From the NCBI RefSeq assembly GCF_900215145.1, contig NZ_OBDO01000001.1, positions 1,054,001 through 1,118,000 of the forward strand: a stretch of 64,000 nt of DNA, written 5' to 3'. Source of the stretch: Geodermatophilus sabuli (GTDB lineage Bacteria > Actinomycetota > Actinomycetes > Mycobacteriales > Geodermatophilaceae). Positions 49,466 to 57,942 of the stretch are shown here, piece by piece. The stretch's first letter is position 1, and every line of letters begins with the position of its first letter. Made by a program: the position numbers and the translations under genes. The notes beneath the pieces are model-generated. The model was not told the DNA's origin, did no database searches, and worked only from the letters and a program-made list of their open reading frames with translations.

Positions 49466-50244
49466 AGCTCCTGGAGGACCGGGCCGGCGTCCCACTCGTG
49501 GAGCTCGATCGGCGCGTCGCCCACGACGGCCAGCGCACCGGCGAACCCCCGGGGTGGGCGCAGCTCGTGCAGCGTCAGCTGCTCGCGGACGCCGTCCCAC
49601 CGCAGCACGCGGGCCGGCGACGACGGCGGTGAGACGACGAGCCGGTGCAGGGGGACCCCGATGCCCGCCCCGGTGGCCTTGACCACGGCCTCCTTGCGGG
49701 TCCAGTAGGTGGTGAACGCGTCGGCGCGGCGCGCGGCCGGCAGCCACGCCAGTTCGGCCCGCTCCTCCGGGGCGAGGATCCAGTCGGCGACCCAGGCCAG
49801 CTCGGCGGCGTCCACCCGGCCGAGCTGCTCGACGTCGACGCCGACGGCGCGCTCCTGGACCACCGCGACGGTCACCCAGCGGCCGGAGTGGGAGACGGAG
49901 AAGTGCAGGTCCGGCGCCGCCAAGAGGCGGGGTTTGCCGTCCTGCCCACCGCAGCGCGGGCAGCTGCGGTCGATCTCCAGCGAGGCCGGGTGCCGCCCCG
50001 TGTGCGCGCCGAGGACGACCCGGACGACGGCCGCGGCCACTGTGCACCGCTGCCGGTCGACCGGCTGGGTGAACCGTGCTCGCCGCTCGAGGTCCGCCGG
50101 GCTCAGCAGGGCGTCGTGCGACGGCCGGGCGTCGTCCAGCCGCGCCCACCACACCTGGCCGACACCGGGGACCAGCGGGGGGATGCGGCCCCCCGGGCAA
50201 CCGGCGGTGAGCTCGGCGAGGTGCCGCGCGTCCATGCCCGTCAT
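49462..50244 (-). CDS. Sfp-type 4'-phosphopantetheinyl transferase
   Basis: Attaches phosphopantetheine from CoA to carrier domains; expected to activate the three carrier domains encoded upstream. The protein is 260 aa. FSVSHSGRWVTVAV, GVDVEQLG with the Mg-binding Asp (about residues 131-138), and WTRKEAVVKATGAGIGVPL (about 183-201) are the family motifs. A Cys pair (CPRCGG) near residue 95 is unusual. ATG 50244 has GGAGGAGGA 6 nt upstream. The last 4 nt overlap the end of the convergent GH13 gene. It is the last gene of the cluster, 150 nt behind sbnB. Confidence 0.92.
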   Translation of the reverse strand: MTGMDARHLAELTAGCPGGRIPPLVPGVGQVWWARLDDARPSHDALLSPADLERRARFTQPVDRQRCTVAAAVVRVVLGAHTGRHPASLEIDRSCPRCGGQDGKPRLLAAPDLHFSVSHSGRWVTVAVVQERAVGVDVEQLGRVDAAELAWVADWILAPEERAELAWLPAARRADAFTTYWTRKEAVVKATGAGIGVPLHRLVVSPPSSPARVLRWDGVREQLTLHELRPPRGFAGALAVVGDAPIELHEWDAGPVLQEL

Positions 50245-50394
50245 CTCTGGTCCTCCTCCACTGGCGGGCCGTCGTCGGAGCTGTCGAGGACCCCGTCCCG
50301 GGCGCCGCACGCCCCGGGAGGGGGCGTGCGGGCACCGGCGGTCACTGACGGACCCCTCGACCGGGCCGGTCAGGTCCCCGCTCCGGGGCCGATG

Positions 50395-51456
50395 TCATCC
50401 GTACCGGCGGAGCTCCGAGAAGAAGTCGTCGACGACGTGCAGGTCCCCGGCGCGGGCGACCTCGTCGTAGACCAACTTGCCGACCGCGAGATCGAGGACC
50501 CCGAGACCGAAGGGGGAGAAGACGACCGTGCGGTCCGCCGGCACGGGGACCCGCCCGGACATGACGTCGTCCAGCGTGCCGCTCAGGAAGTCCCGGTTGC
50601 CCGTGAGCTGCTCGACCAGGTGCGGCGAGGTGTCGGCCTTCAGGCAGTGCTCGACGTCGTCGACGACGTTGACCGCGTCCAGCAGGACCTCCGGCGCGAG
50701 GTCGCGCAGCGACACGTGCAGCACCACCGGGTGGTGGTCGAACCAGGACGGGTCGGTGACGTGCGGCTGTCCGGCGACGGTGGCGAAGACGACCAGGTCA
50801 CTGGCGCGGATCAGCTGTTCGGGGTCGTCGTACAGGGTGACCTTGCCGGCGCCGCCGGACCGCTCCAGGTAGCCGCGGAAGCCGGTGCGGCTGTCGGCGG
50901 ACAGGTCGAAGACGCCCGTCTCGTCGAACGACCAGCCCGTCCCCGACAGGAACGTGTGGATGTAGCGGGCGATCAGGCCCGCCCCGAAGAAGCCGACGCG
51001 GGCCGGGCGCGGCCGGCCGCGGGTGAGCCAGTCCGCCGCCGCCGCGGCCGACGCGGCCGTCCGGGTCGCGCTGATGACCGAGGCCTCCAGGCAGGCGAAC
51101 GGGTAGCCGGTGTCGTGGTCGTTGAGGATCAGCACGGCCGAGGCCCGGGGGACGCCGGACGCGACGTTGTCGGGGAAGCTGGAGATCCACTTGAGTCCGT
51201 CCACCCGCACCTGCCCGCCGATGGAGGCGGGCAGCGCGATGATCCGGGCGGTGGGACGGTCGGGGAAGCGGAGGAAGTAGGACGGCGGGTTCACCGAGTC
51301 CCCGGCGCCGTGCAGCCGGTAGGTGGCCTCGACGAGTTCCACGATCTGCTTCTCCCGGCCCTGGAGCGCGGACTGCACCCGGGCGCCGGGGATCACCGCG
51401 AACGGTGGCACGGTGCGCGGCGGGGACTGCGCCGCGGTGGCACGGACGTCGGTCAT
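50395..51456 (-). CDS. sbnB: SbnB-like N-((2S)-2-amino-2-carboxyethyl)-L-glutamate dehydrogenase
   Basis: Oxidatively splits the SbnA product to L-2,3-diaminopropionate (Dap) and 2-oxoglutarate with NAD. The protein is 353 aa, ornithine cyclodeaminase/mu-crystallin superfamily. FAVIPGARVQSALQG, NPPSYFLRFPDRP, the Rossmann motif VGFFGAGLIARYIH (about residues 153-166) and a conserved VNVVDDVEHCLK are SbnB-like. The ATG start overlaps the oxygenase stop by 1 nt. Pairing with an SbnA-like gene makes Dap synthesis very likely. Confidence 0.9.
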   Translation of the reverse strand: MTDVRATAAQSPPRTVPPFAVIPGARVQSALQGREKQIVELVEATYRLHGAGDSVNPPSYFLRFPDRPTARIIALPASIGGQVRVDGLKWISSFPDNVASGVPRASAVLILNDHDTGYPFACLEASVISATRTAASAAAAADWLTRGRPRPARVGFFGAGLIARYIHTFLSGTGWSFDETGVFDLSADSRTGFRGYLERSGGAGKVTLYDDPEQLIRASDLVVFATVAGQPHVTDPSWFDHHPVVLHVSLRDLAPEVLLDAVNVVDDVEHCLKADTSPHLVEQLTGNRDFLSGTLDDVMSGRVPVPADRTVVFSPFGLGVLDLAVGKLVYDEVARAGDLHVVDDFFSELRRYG

Positions 51457-52448
51457 CAGGCGGTCCCCTCCCGGGCCGGGTCGGTCAGACGCACCGGGTC
51501 GGCCATTCCCACGAGCACCTCACGGGGGCCCTCGTAGGCCTCCCTGCTGTGGGCGGTGCGGATGTTGTCGACGAGCATCAGGTCGCCGGCCTGCCACGGC
51601 TCCCGCGCGGTGCAGGCCTCGTAGACCTCGTTGAGCAGGTGCACGACGTCCTCGCCGATCGGGTCGCCGTTGCCGAAGCGGGAGTTGAACGGCAGCCCGT
51701 CCTCGCCGTAGACGTCCACCAGGAACTCGTGCACCTCGGGCGCCATCGTCCACTCGTTGAGGAACGCGACCTGGTTGAACCAGCACCGCCGGCCCGTGAC
51801 CGGGTGCCGCACGACGGCGTGGCGACGCTGCCGGGTGCGCAGCCCACCGTCGGGCTGCCACTCGAACTCGATGGCGTTGGCCCGGCAGTAGCTCTCGACG
51901 GCGTCGCGGTCGTCGGTGCCGAAGGACTCGGCGACGGTGGCCCCGATCTCGTCGTTGTAGCTGCGGGCGAGCAGCCAGCCCTCCCGCTCGAACCGGGCGA
52001 CCAGGCCGGCGGGCAGCGCGTCGAGCACGGCCGTCGCGTCGGCCACCGCGGTCGCGCCGCCGGCCGTGGGCGCGGTGAGGCAGGCGAAGAGCATCAGGCC
52101 GGGGACCTCGAGCCGGTAGCTCAGCTCGTGGTGCATGCACATGGGCTGGTTCGCCGGCCACTTGGTCGAGGAGTACACCCCGTCGGAGTGGACCTGCCGC
52201 TCGGCGAAGGCCTCCCGCTCGGGCATCAGGCCGTCGGACAGCCGCCCGAAGACGGCCGCCACCTCGGCCGCGTCGCGCAGCCCGAGCCCGCGGACCAGCA
52301 CCGAACCGTGCTCGACGACCGCTGACCGCAGGGCCTCCCGGTGCTCGGCCGCCCAGGACAGGGCGTCGCCGGTGGCCTCGACCCGCAGGATCGGTGGCCG
52401 GTGGGGGTGCTGTTCGACGTCGAGCGTGGACGCCGGGGAGGACGACAT
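51456..52448 (-). CDS. TauD/SyrP-like Fe(II)/2-oxoglutarate oxygenase
   Basis: Protein of 330 aa. The iron ligands are visible as CMHHELSY (about residues 102-109) and the distal His in NIRTAHSREAY (about 300-310). VHSDGVYSSTKWPANQP, then SFGTDDRDAVESYC and EWQPDGGLRTRQRRHAVVRHP recall SyrP-like hydroxylases that act on carrier-bound amino acids, and enzymes of Dap-containing clusters. The likely role is hydroxylation of Dap or of the bound monomer. SbnB makes 2-oxoglutarate, its co-substrate. ATG 52448 has GAGGAG 8 nt upstream. Confidence 0.87.
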   Translation of the reverse strand: MSSSPASTLDVEQHPHRPPILRVEATGDALSWAAEHREALRSAVVEHGSVLVRGLGLRDAAEVAAVFGRLSDGLMPEREAFAERQVHSDGVYSSTKWPANQPMCMHHELSYRLEVPGLMLFACLTAPTAGGATAVADATAVLDALPAGLVARFEREGWLLARSYNDEIGATVAESFGTDDRDAVESYCRANAIEFEWQPDGGLRTRQRRHAVVRHPVTGRRCWFNQVAFLNEWTMAPEVHEFLVDVYGEDGLPFNSRFGNGDPIGEDVVHLLNEVYEACTAREPWQAGDLMLVDNIRTAHSREAYEGPREVLVGMADPVRLTDPAREGTA

Positions 52449-52488
52449 CGTGGTGCTCCTCTCGTGGCTGCTGATGGGGGTCACCGGG

Positions 52489-55053
52489 TCACCGGGTCCC
52501 CGCCGGAGCGGGGGTGGCCGCCGGCGCACCGCGCGGTCCGGGCACCGCCGGCGCCACGTCGCGCTCCTGCGCCCGGCGCGCGACCAGCTCGGCGAGGTCG
52601 GCGAGAACCGGGTGGTCGATGAGGTCGGTCAGGGACACCGCACGGTCCAGGGCGATCGCCAGCTTCACGGCCGACAGGGAGGTGCCGCCCCGGTCGAAGA
52701 AGGAGTCCCGGCGGGCGATCTGGTCCTGCGGGATGCCGAGCACCGCGGCCCAGGCGGCGGCCACCCGCTGCTCGGTCGGGGTGCTCGGGGCGTCCGCGCT
52801 GGTCTCCACGACGTCGAGTTCCCGGGCGAGCGCCGTCAGCGCCTTCTTGTCGATCTTGCTGTTGGCGGTCAGCGGCAGCCGCGCCCGCCAGTGGAAGGCC
52901 CGCGGGACCATGTAGGCCGGGAGCGACGCGGCCAGCCGGGTGCGCAGCACGTCGGCCTCGACCGCCCGGTCCCCGGTGTAGAAGGCCACCAGGTGCCGGC
53001 TCCGGTCGGCGGCCTCCGCCACCACCACGGCGCCGTCCCGGACGCCGGGGATGCGCAGCAGGGTGTTCTCGATCTCGCCGATCTCGATGCGGAAGCCGGA
53101 GATCTTGACCTGGCTGTCCCGGCGGCCGAGGAACTCCAGCTTGCCGTCGGGCCGCCAGAAGCCGTGGTCACCGCTGCGGTACAGCCGCCGGCCGGGCCGG
53201 TAGGGGTCGGGCACGAAGGCCAGCCGGGTCCGGTCGGGGTCGTTGACGTACCCGCGGCCGACGCAGACACCGGAGAAGACGATCTCCCCGGGCGCGCCCA
53301 GCGGCACGGGGGCCAGCTGCTCGTCGACGACGCGGACCTCCACGTTGGCCACCGGACCGCCCAGCGGCACCCGGTCGCCGTCCGGGACGCCGTGCATGAC
53401 CTCGTGGTTGGTGTCGTCGGAGGTCTCGGTCAGCCCGTAGGCGTTGACCAGCGCGATGCCGGGCTCCGCGGCGAACCACCGCTGGGTGAGCTCCTTCTTC
53501 AGCGCCTCACCGGTCACCGACACGCACCGCAGGTCGGGCAGCTCCCGCGGGTGCACCTCCAGGTAGGAGAGCACCACCTCGAGGTAGGACGGCACGACCT
53601 GCACGACCGCGACCCGCCCGTCGACGAGCAGGTCGACGAAGCGCTGGGCGTCGAGGACGACGTCCTGCGGGACGAGCAGGGTGCGCCCGCCCACCAGCAG
53701 CGCGGAGACCAGCTGCCACAGCGAGATGTCGAAGCACTGCGGCGCGACCTGGGCGACGACCTGCCCCTCGCCGATGCCCAGGTCGTCGATCTTGGCGAAG
53801 AGGTGGTTGAGCATGCCGGCGTGCTCGCACATCGCGCCCTTGGGCTCCCCGGTGGAGCCGGAGGTGAAGTAGATGTAGGCCAGCTGGTCCGGGGCGATCG
53901 CCAGGCCGAGGTCCCGGTCGGAGTGGCCCTCGGCGACCGCGGCACGGATGTCGAGGGCGGCCACGCCCGGCAGCCCGGTGAGCGCCGCGTCCAGCGAGGC
54001 GGTGCTGCCCGGCTCGGTGAGCACCAGCCGGCACCCGGCACGGGCGATCGTGGTGGCGATGCGGTCGGCCGGGAAGTGCGGCTCGATCGGCAGGTAGACG
54101 CCGCCGGCCTTGAAGACCGCGAGGACGGCGGTCAGCCAGTCGAGGTCCCGCTCGGTGACCACGGCGACCACGTCCTCGGACAGCAGGCCGCGGGCACGCA
54201 GCGCACGGGCCAGCCGGTTGGCGCGGGAGTTCAGCTCGCCGTAGGTCAGCTGCCGGTCGCCGTGGACGGCGGCGACGGCGTCCGGCCGGTGTCCGGCCTG
54301 CTCCTCGAACAGCTCGTGCGCCCGGCGGTCGGGCAGGTCCCGGGAGCGTCCGGCCATCCCGTCGAGCTGGTGGCGCAGCTCGGCAGGGGCCAGCAGGCTC
54401 TGCCGCAGGGGGTCGGCGTCGGGGTCGGCGACGACCTGGCTCAGGGCCGTGCGGTGGTAGCCGCAGATCCGGGCGGCGGCACCGGCGTCCAGGACGTCCT
54501 TGCGGTACCGCAGGGCCAGGCGGGCACCGTCGCCGGGGAAGCCCACCCCGAGGACGGCGTCGCCGGGGAGGTCCTGGTCACCGGCGGGGCCGACGACCAC
54601 CTCGGACGTCGGGCCGGGCACGCCGAGCTCGCTGCGCAGCTCGTCCAGCGCGACGTCCCGGTGCGCCTGCAGCCCGGCCTCGACGGCGGCGGCGTGCCGC
54701 ACCAGCTCCCGCCACGACCCGGCGTCGGTCGACAGCCGGCAGGGCAGCGGGCCGCTGCCACCCCCGGCCAGGTAGCCGGTGACGACGTCGGTCTCCCCGG
54801 AGAGGGCGGCGAGCACCCGGGCGTGGGCGGCCAGCAGCACCGACCGCACCGGCACCTCCAGGTCGGCGGCCAGCCGGCGCAGGGCCGTGACCAGGCTGCC
54901 CGGCAGCAGCGTCTCGTGCCGGGCGGTGCCGGGCCGGGGGTCGAGCGTCCACCGGGGGACCGTGGTCGACCCGCCGGCGAGGAGCACCCCGCGCCAGAAC
55001 TGCTGGCCGGTCTCGGGAGCCGGAACGGTCATGGGGAGGAGTTCCCTTCTCAT
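52489..55053 (-). CDS. NRPS: half condensation domain - adenylation - carrier
   Basis: Protein of 854 aa. Residues about 30-225 match only the C-lobe of a condensation domain (VRSVLLAAHARVLAALSGETDVVTGY, ALRYRKDVLDAG); the HHxxxDG motif is missing, so it cannot catalyse classical peptide bond formation. The adenylation domain (about 240-730) has YFTSGSTGEPKGA (A3), FDISLWQ (A4), NAYGLTETSDDT (A5), YRSGDHGFW (A7), QVKISGFRIEIGEIE (A8) and LTANSKIDKKAL with the A10 Lys. By eye the specificity pocket starts Asp-Ile-Trp and has Asp-Asp before Lys; I cannot assign the amino acid. The carrier Ser is in FFDRGGTSLSAVKL (about 788). ATG 55053 overlaps the upstream stop (ATGA); ATG 55032 is an alternative. 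Confidence 0.88.
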   Translation of the reverse strand: MRRELLPMTVPAPETGQQFWRGVLLAGGSTTVPRWTLDPRPGTARHETLLPGSLVTALRRLAADLEVPVRSVLLAAHARVLAALSGETDVVTGYLAGGGSGPLPCRLSTDAGSWRELVRHAAAVEAGLQAHRDVALDELRSELGVPGPTSEVVVGPAGDQDLPGDAVLGVGFPGDGARLALRYRKDVLDAGAAARICGYHRTALSQVVADPDADPLRQSLLAPAELRHQLDGMAGRSRDLPDRRAHELFEEQAGHRPDAVAAVHGDRQLTYGELNSRANRLARALRARGLLSEDVVAVVTERDLDWLTAVLAVFKAGGVYLPIEPHFPADRIATTIARAGCRLVLTEPGSTASLDAALTGLPGVAALDIRAAVAEGHSDRDLGLAIAPDQLAYIYFTSGSTGEPKGAMCEHAGMLNHLFAKIDDLGIGEGQVVAQVAPQCFDISLWQLVSALLVGGRTLLVPQDVVLDAQRFVDLLVDGRVAVVQVVPSYLEVVLSYLEVHPRELPDLRCVSVTGEALKKELTQRWFAAEPGIALVNAYGLTETSDDTNHEVMHGVPDGDRVPLGGPVANVEVRVVDEQLAPVPLGAPGEIVFSGVCVGRGYVNDPDRTRLAFVPDPYRPGRRLYRSGDHGFWRPDGKLEFLGRRDSQVKISGFRIEIGEIENTLLRIPGVRDGAVVVAEAADRSRHLVAFYTGDRAVEADVLRTRLAASLPAYMVPRAFHWRARLPLTANSKIDKKALTALARELDVVETSADAPSTPTEQRVAAAWAAVLGIPQDQIARRDSFFDRGGTSLSAVKLAIALDRAVSLTDLIDHPVLADLAELVARRAQERDVAPAVPGPRGAPAATPAPAGTR

Positions 55054-57941
55054 CGGGGCGTCGGGGTCAGAGGGCGGGCGCTGGCGCGGCCGGACGAGGC
55101 CTGGAGGATCGGTTCGGTCCGCGGCGGCGGCAGGGCGGCCGCGGGGAGGGGGCGGGGCGTGGCCGCGGGCAGGGCCGCCGGCACCTCGGGGAGCTCCTGC
55201 GCCGGGTTGCCGCCCCAGTGCTCGCCGGCCGGGATCTCCTCGCCCTTCATCAGGAAGGAGTCGGCGGCGAGGACCGCGCCGTCGCCCAGCACCACGCCGT
55301 AGTGCGTCCAGGCCGCCAGACCCACGGTGACCCCGTTGCCGAGCGTGATGGTGTCGGACTTGAAGGCGCCGTCCTCCTGCGAGTGCGCCTGCAGCCAGGT
55401 CGCGGCGTTGAGCGTGCAGTCGTCGCCGATGGTGACCAGCGTCCGCTCCGGGATGTCGGCCCCGTCGTCGAACAGCCGGCGACCGACGCGCACGCCCACC
55501 AGCCGCCACATCAGGCCCTTCATCGGCGTGCCGTTGAACAGGGCGGGGTTCCACAGCAGCTTCCAGTAGCGCTCGTGCCACCAGAAGTACGGCTCGTAGA
55601 TCGAGCAGAACTGCGGGCGCAGCCGGCCGAACCGCAGGTTGGCCCGCTCGACGAAGACGCCGAAGCCGATGGTGAACAGGACCGCCCCGAGTTCCGCGGC
55701 GAAGACCGATCCCGCGCCCAGGCTGTGGTGGAGGTCGGCGGCGGCGAGCCCGAGCAGCGTGAACCCGAGGTAGCTGGCCCACCGGACCAGCAGGACCAGC
55801 GCGATGGTCCGCAGGTTGTAGCCGTTCTTGGCGGCCAGCCGGCCGGGCAGTTCCTGCTCGCCCTTGTAGTGGTCGAACGTCCCGTCGCGCTCCACCGACC
55901 GCGGGATCTCGAAGGCCGGCGACCCGAGCAGCCCGACGTCGTTGCGGACCGGTCCCTCGACGGGGAGCTGCACCTTGGTGGCGAGCAGGCAGTTCTCGCC
56001 CATCCGCGACTGCGGCGGGTAGATGATCCCGTTGCCGAGGAAGCTGCGCGGCCCGATCGTCGCCCGGGAGACGCGGAAGGAGGTGGCCGAGTAGTCGGCG
56101 TTGGCGACGGTCAGCCCGTCCGCGACCATCGTGCCGGTCCCGACCGTGACGTGGTACGGGCTCTCGTGGGTCACGTTCGTGCCGAAGTTCGACCCCGTCT
56201 GCTCGACCTCGGACAGGTCGTACCCGATCCACTGCAGGTAGTGGACGATGTAGGAACTGTCGCCGAACAGGCCGGTCAGGGCCTTGCGGTTGGTCAGCCG
56301 GGTGATCCCGCGGTGCAGCGCGTAGTGGAAGCCGTACAGCGGGTAGACCCGGTCCGGGTCGATGGCGAGGTTGAGCACGCGGGGGAGCGTCGTCGCGAGC
56401 AGCAGGCCGACGAGCACCGAGCCCAGGGACAGCACCGCGGAGACCTCCGCGGCGTGCAGGTAGAACGACGGGTCCGTGAACGCCAGCGGTCCGGCGTCCA
56501 GGAGCGCGCCGATCTCCGGCCACGCGAGGAGCAGCATGGCGATCCCGCCGATCCCCAGCGGCAGGGTCACCAGGCAGACGGTCAGCACCTGCCACAGCGA
56601 GTAGACGACCCGCCGGCGGGTGCCGCACGTTGCCGGGGGGACCACCCGGTAGTCGACGTCGGTCCGCCGGGCCGGGTTGCCGTGCCAGTGCTCGCCGGCG
56701 GGCACGGCCTGGCCGCGCTGCAGCGTGGACCGCAGCCCCAGCTGGGCGCCGTCGCCGATCGAGGTGTCGATGTCCAGGACGGTCGCCTCACCGACCAGGA
56801 CGTCCCGGCCGATGGTGACCGGGCCGATCTGGATGTGGCCGGCGTGCGCCCGGTAGCCGGGCAGCGCGGACTCGCGGCGGACCACCGTGTGGTCGCCGAT
56901 CGTCAGCAGGTCGGTGGCGACCGGCACCTGCTTGGCCAGGATCGTGACACCGCGACCGATCCGCGCGCCCAGGGCCCGCAGGTAGAGCACGTGGATCGGG
57001 GACCCGCCGAACAGCAGCACCAGCGGGTTGACGCGGACCAGCGTCTTGACCACCCAGAACCGGACGTACGCCAGGCTCCACACGGGGATCTCCCGCGGTG
57101 TCCACCGGCCGATCAGCACCCACTTCGCGACGATCGGGGTGACGATGATGCCCAGGAGCGTCAGGCCCCCGAACACGACCGCCCGCAGGTACTCCGAGAC
57201 GAGGTCGTGTCCGTCGGAGATCCAGTCGAAGCCGGTGGAGGCCACGACCGCGACGACGCCGCTGTACGCCAGGAAGGCCAGCAACTGCAGCAGTCCGACG
57301 AGGGCGTACCGGAGGGCGCCGGCCGGCGGCGCCCCGTTCGCCGGCTCCGGGATCGGGATCGGGGCGGGCACCGGGGCCGGGGCCGGCGCCACGGCGGCGG
57401 CCGGCGCCGGCGCGAGGGCGGTCGCCAGGCCGCGGATCGTGGGGTGCTCGTAGACCTCCTTCATCGACACCGACGGCAGGTCGGGGTGCTTGCGGACGCG
57501 GGCGCAGAACCGGGCCATGAGCATGGAGTCGGCGCCCAGGTCCTCGAAGAAGTGGCTGTCCGGCGTCACCGGGCGGTCCACGACGGCGGACAGCACCTCG
57601 GCCAGCCCGCTCTCGACCGGCCCGGCGGTCGCCGGCGCCGGCGGCGGCGCCGGCGCGAGGGCGGTCGCCAGGTCGCGGATCGTGGGGTGCTCGTAGACCT
57701 CCTTCATCGACACCGACGGCAGGTCGGGGTGCTTGCGGACGCGGGCGCAGAACCGGGCCATGAGCATGGAGTCGGCGCCCAGGTCCTCGAAGAAGTGGCC
57801 GTCGGCCGGCACCGAGTCCACCTGCAGGACCTGCGCCAGCACGCGGGCGAACTCCTGCTCGGTGGGGGTGGGCACGGGACCCGGGTGGAGGGGGGAGGGG
57901 GTGGATCCGGCGGTCATCAGGTCGGCTGTCTCTCTGAGCAC
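55050..57941 (-). CDS. Twin carrier domains fused to a Pls/PosA-type membrane synthetase C-terminus
   Basis: Protein of 963 aa. Two carrier domains (residues about 27-95 and 108-176) have phosphopantetheine serines in LGADSMLMA (about 57 and 138). Then come the six membrane helices and three soluble domains known from epsilon-poly-lysine synthetase. Helices 1-2 are at about 210-277, domain 1 at 300-415 (left-handed beta-helix-like GPVTIGRDVLVGEATVLDID), helices 3-4 at 443-523, domain 2 at 525-690, helices 5-6 at 707-763, domain 3 at 770-930. In Pls these domains join amino acids through side-chain amino groups iteratively. Here adenylation lies in another protein. GTG 57941 has GGGGAG 6 nt upstream; ATG 57917 is an alternative. 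Confidence 0.86.
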   Translation of the reverse strand: MLRETADLMTAGSTPSPLHPGPVPTPTEQEFARVLAQVLQVDSVPADGHFFEDLGADSMLMARFCARVRKHPDLPSVSMKEVYEHPTIRDLATALAPAPPPAPATAGPVESGLAEVLSAVVDRPVTPDSHFFEDLGADSMLMARFCARVRKHPDLPSVSMKEVYEHPTIRGLATALAPAPAAAVAPAPAPVPAPIPIPEPANGAPPAGALRYALVGLLQLLAFLAYSGVVAVVASTGFDWISDGHDLVSEYLRAVVFGGLTLLGIIVTPIVAKWVLIGRWTPREIPVWSLAYVRFWVVKTLVRVNPLVLLFGGSPIHVLYLRALGARIGRGVTILAKQVPVATDLLTIGDHTVVRRESALPGYRAHAGHIQIGPVTIGRDVLVGEATVLDIDTSIGDGAQLGLRSTLQRGQAVPAGEHWHGNPARRTDVDYRVVPPATCGTRRRVVYSLWQVLTVCLVTLPLGIGGIAMLLLAWPEIGALLDAGPLAFTDPSFYLHAAEVSAVLSLGSVLVGLLLATTLPRVLNLAIDPDRVYPLYGFHYALHRGITRLTNRKALTGLFGDSSYIVHYLQWIGYDLSEVEQTGSNFGTNVTHESPYHVTVGTGTMVADGLTVANADYSATSFRVSRATIGPRSFLGNGIIYPPQSRMGENCLLATKVQLPVEGPVRNDVGLLGSPAFEIPRSVERDGTFDHYKGEQELPGRLAAKNGYNLRTIALVLLVRWASYLGFTLLGLAAADLHHSLGAGSVFAAELGAVLFTIGFGVFVERANLRFGRLRPQFCSIYEPYFWWHERYWKLLWNPALFNGTPMKGLMWRLVGVRVGRRLFDDGADIPERTLVTIGDDCTLNAATWLQAHSQEDGAFKSDTITLGNGVTVGLAAWTHYGVVLGDGAVLAADSFLMKGEEIPAGEHWGGNPAQELPEVPAALPAATPRPLPAAALPPPRTEPILQASSGRASARPLTPTPR
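57402..57556 (-). repeat. Direct repeat, second carrier domain (copy of 57645-57799)
   Basis: 155 nt identical to 57645-57799 except C/T at 57430/57673; offset 243 nt (81 codons). It covers almost the whole second carrier domain including the LGADS serine. Confidence 0.95.
57645..57799 (-). repeat. Direct repeat, first carrier domain (copy of 57402-57556)
   Basis: Partner of the repeat at 57402-57556, 154 of 155 nt identical. Because synonymous positions have not diverged, the duplication is recent or kept uniform by gene conversion. Confidence 0.95.
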
Positions 57942-57942
57942 G

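Noticed and set aside
52135..55302. Very long open frame on the plus strand opposite the NRPS gene
   Set aside because: It is the antisense shadow of the NRPS and has arginine/glycine/valine-rich sequence with no domain. The minus strand shows full adenylation and carrier motifs.
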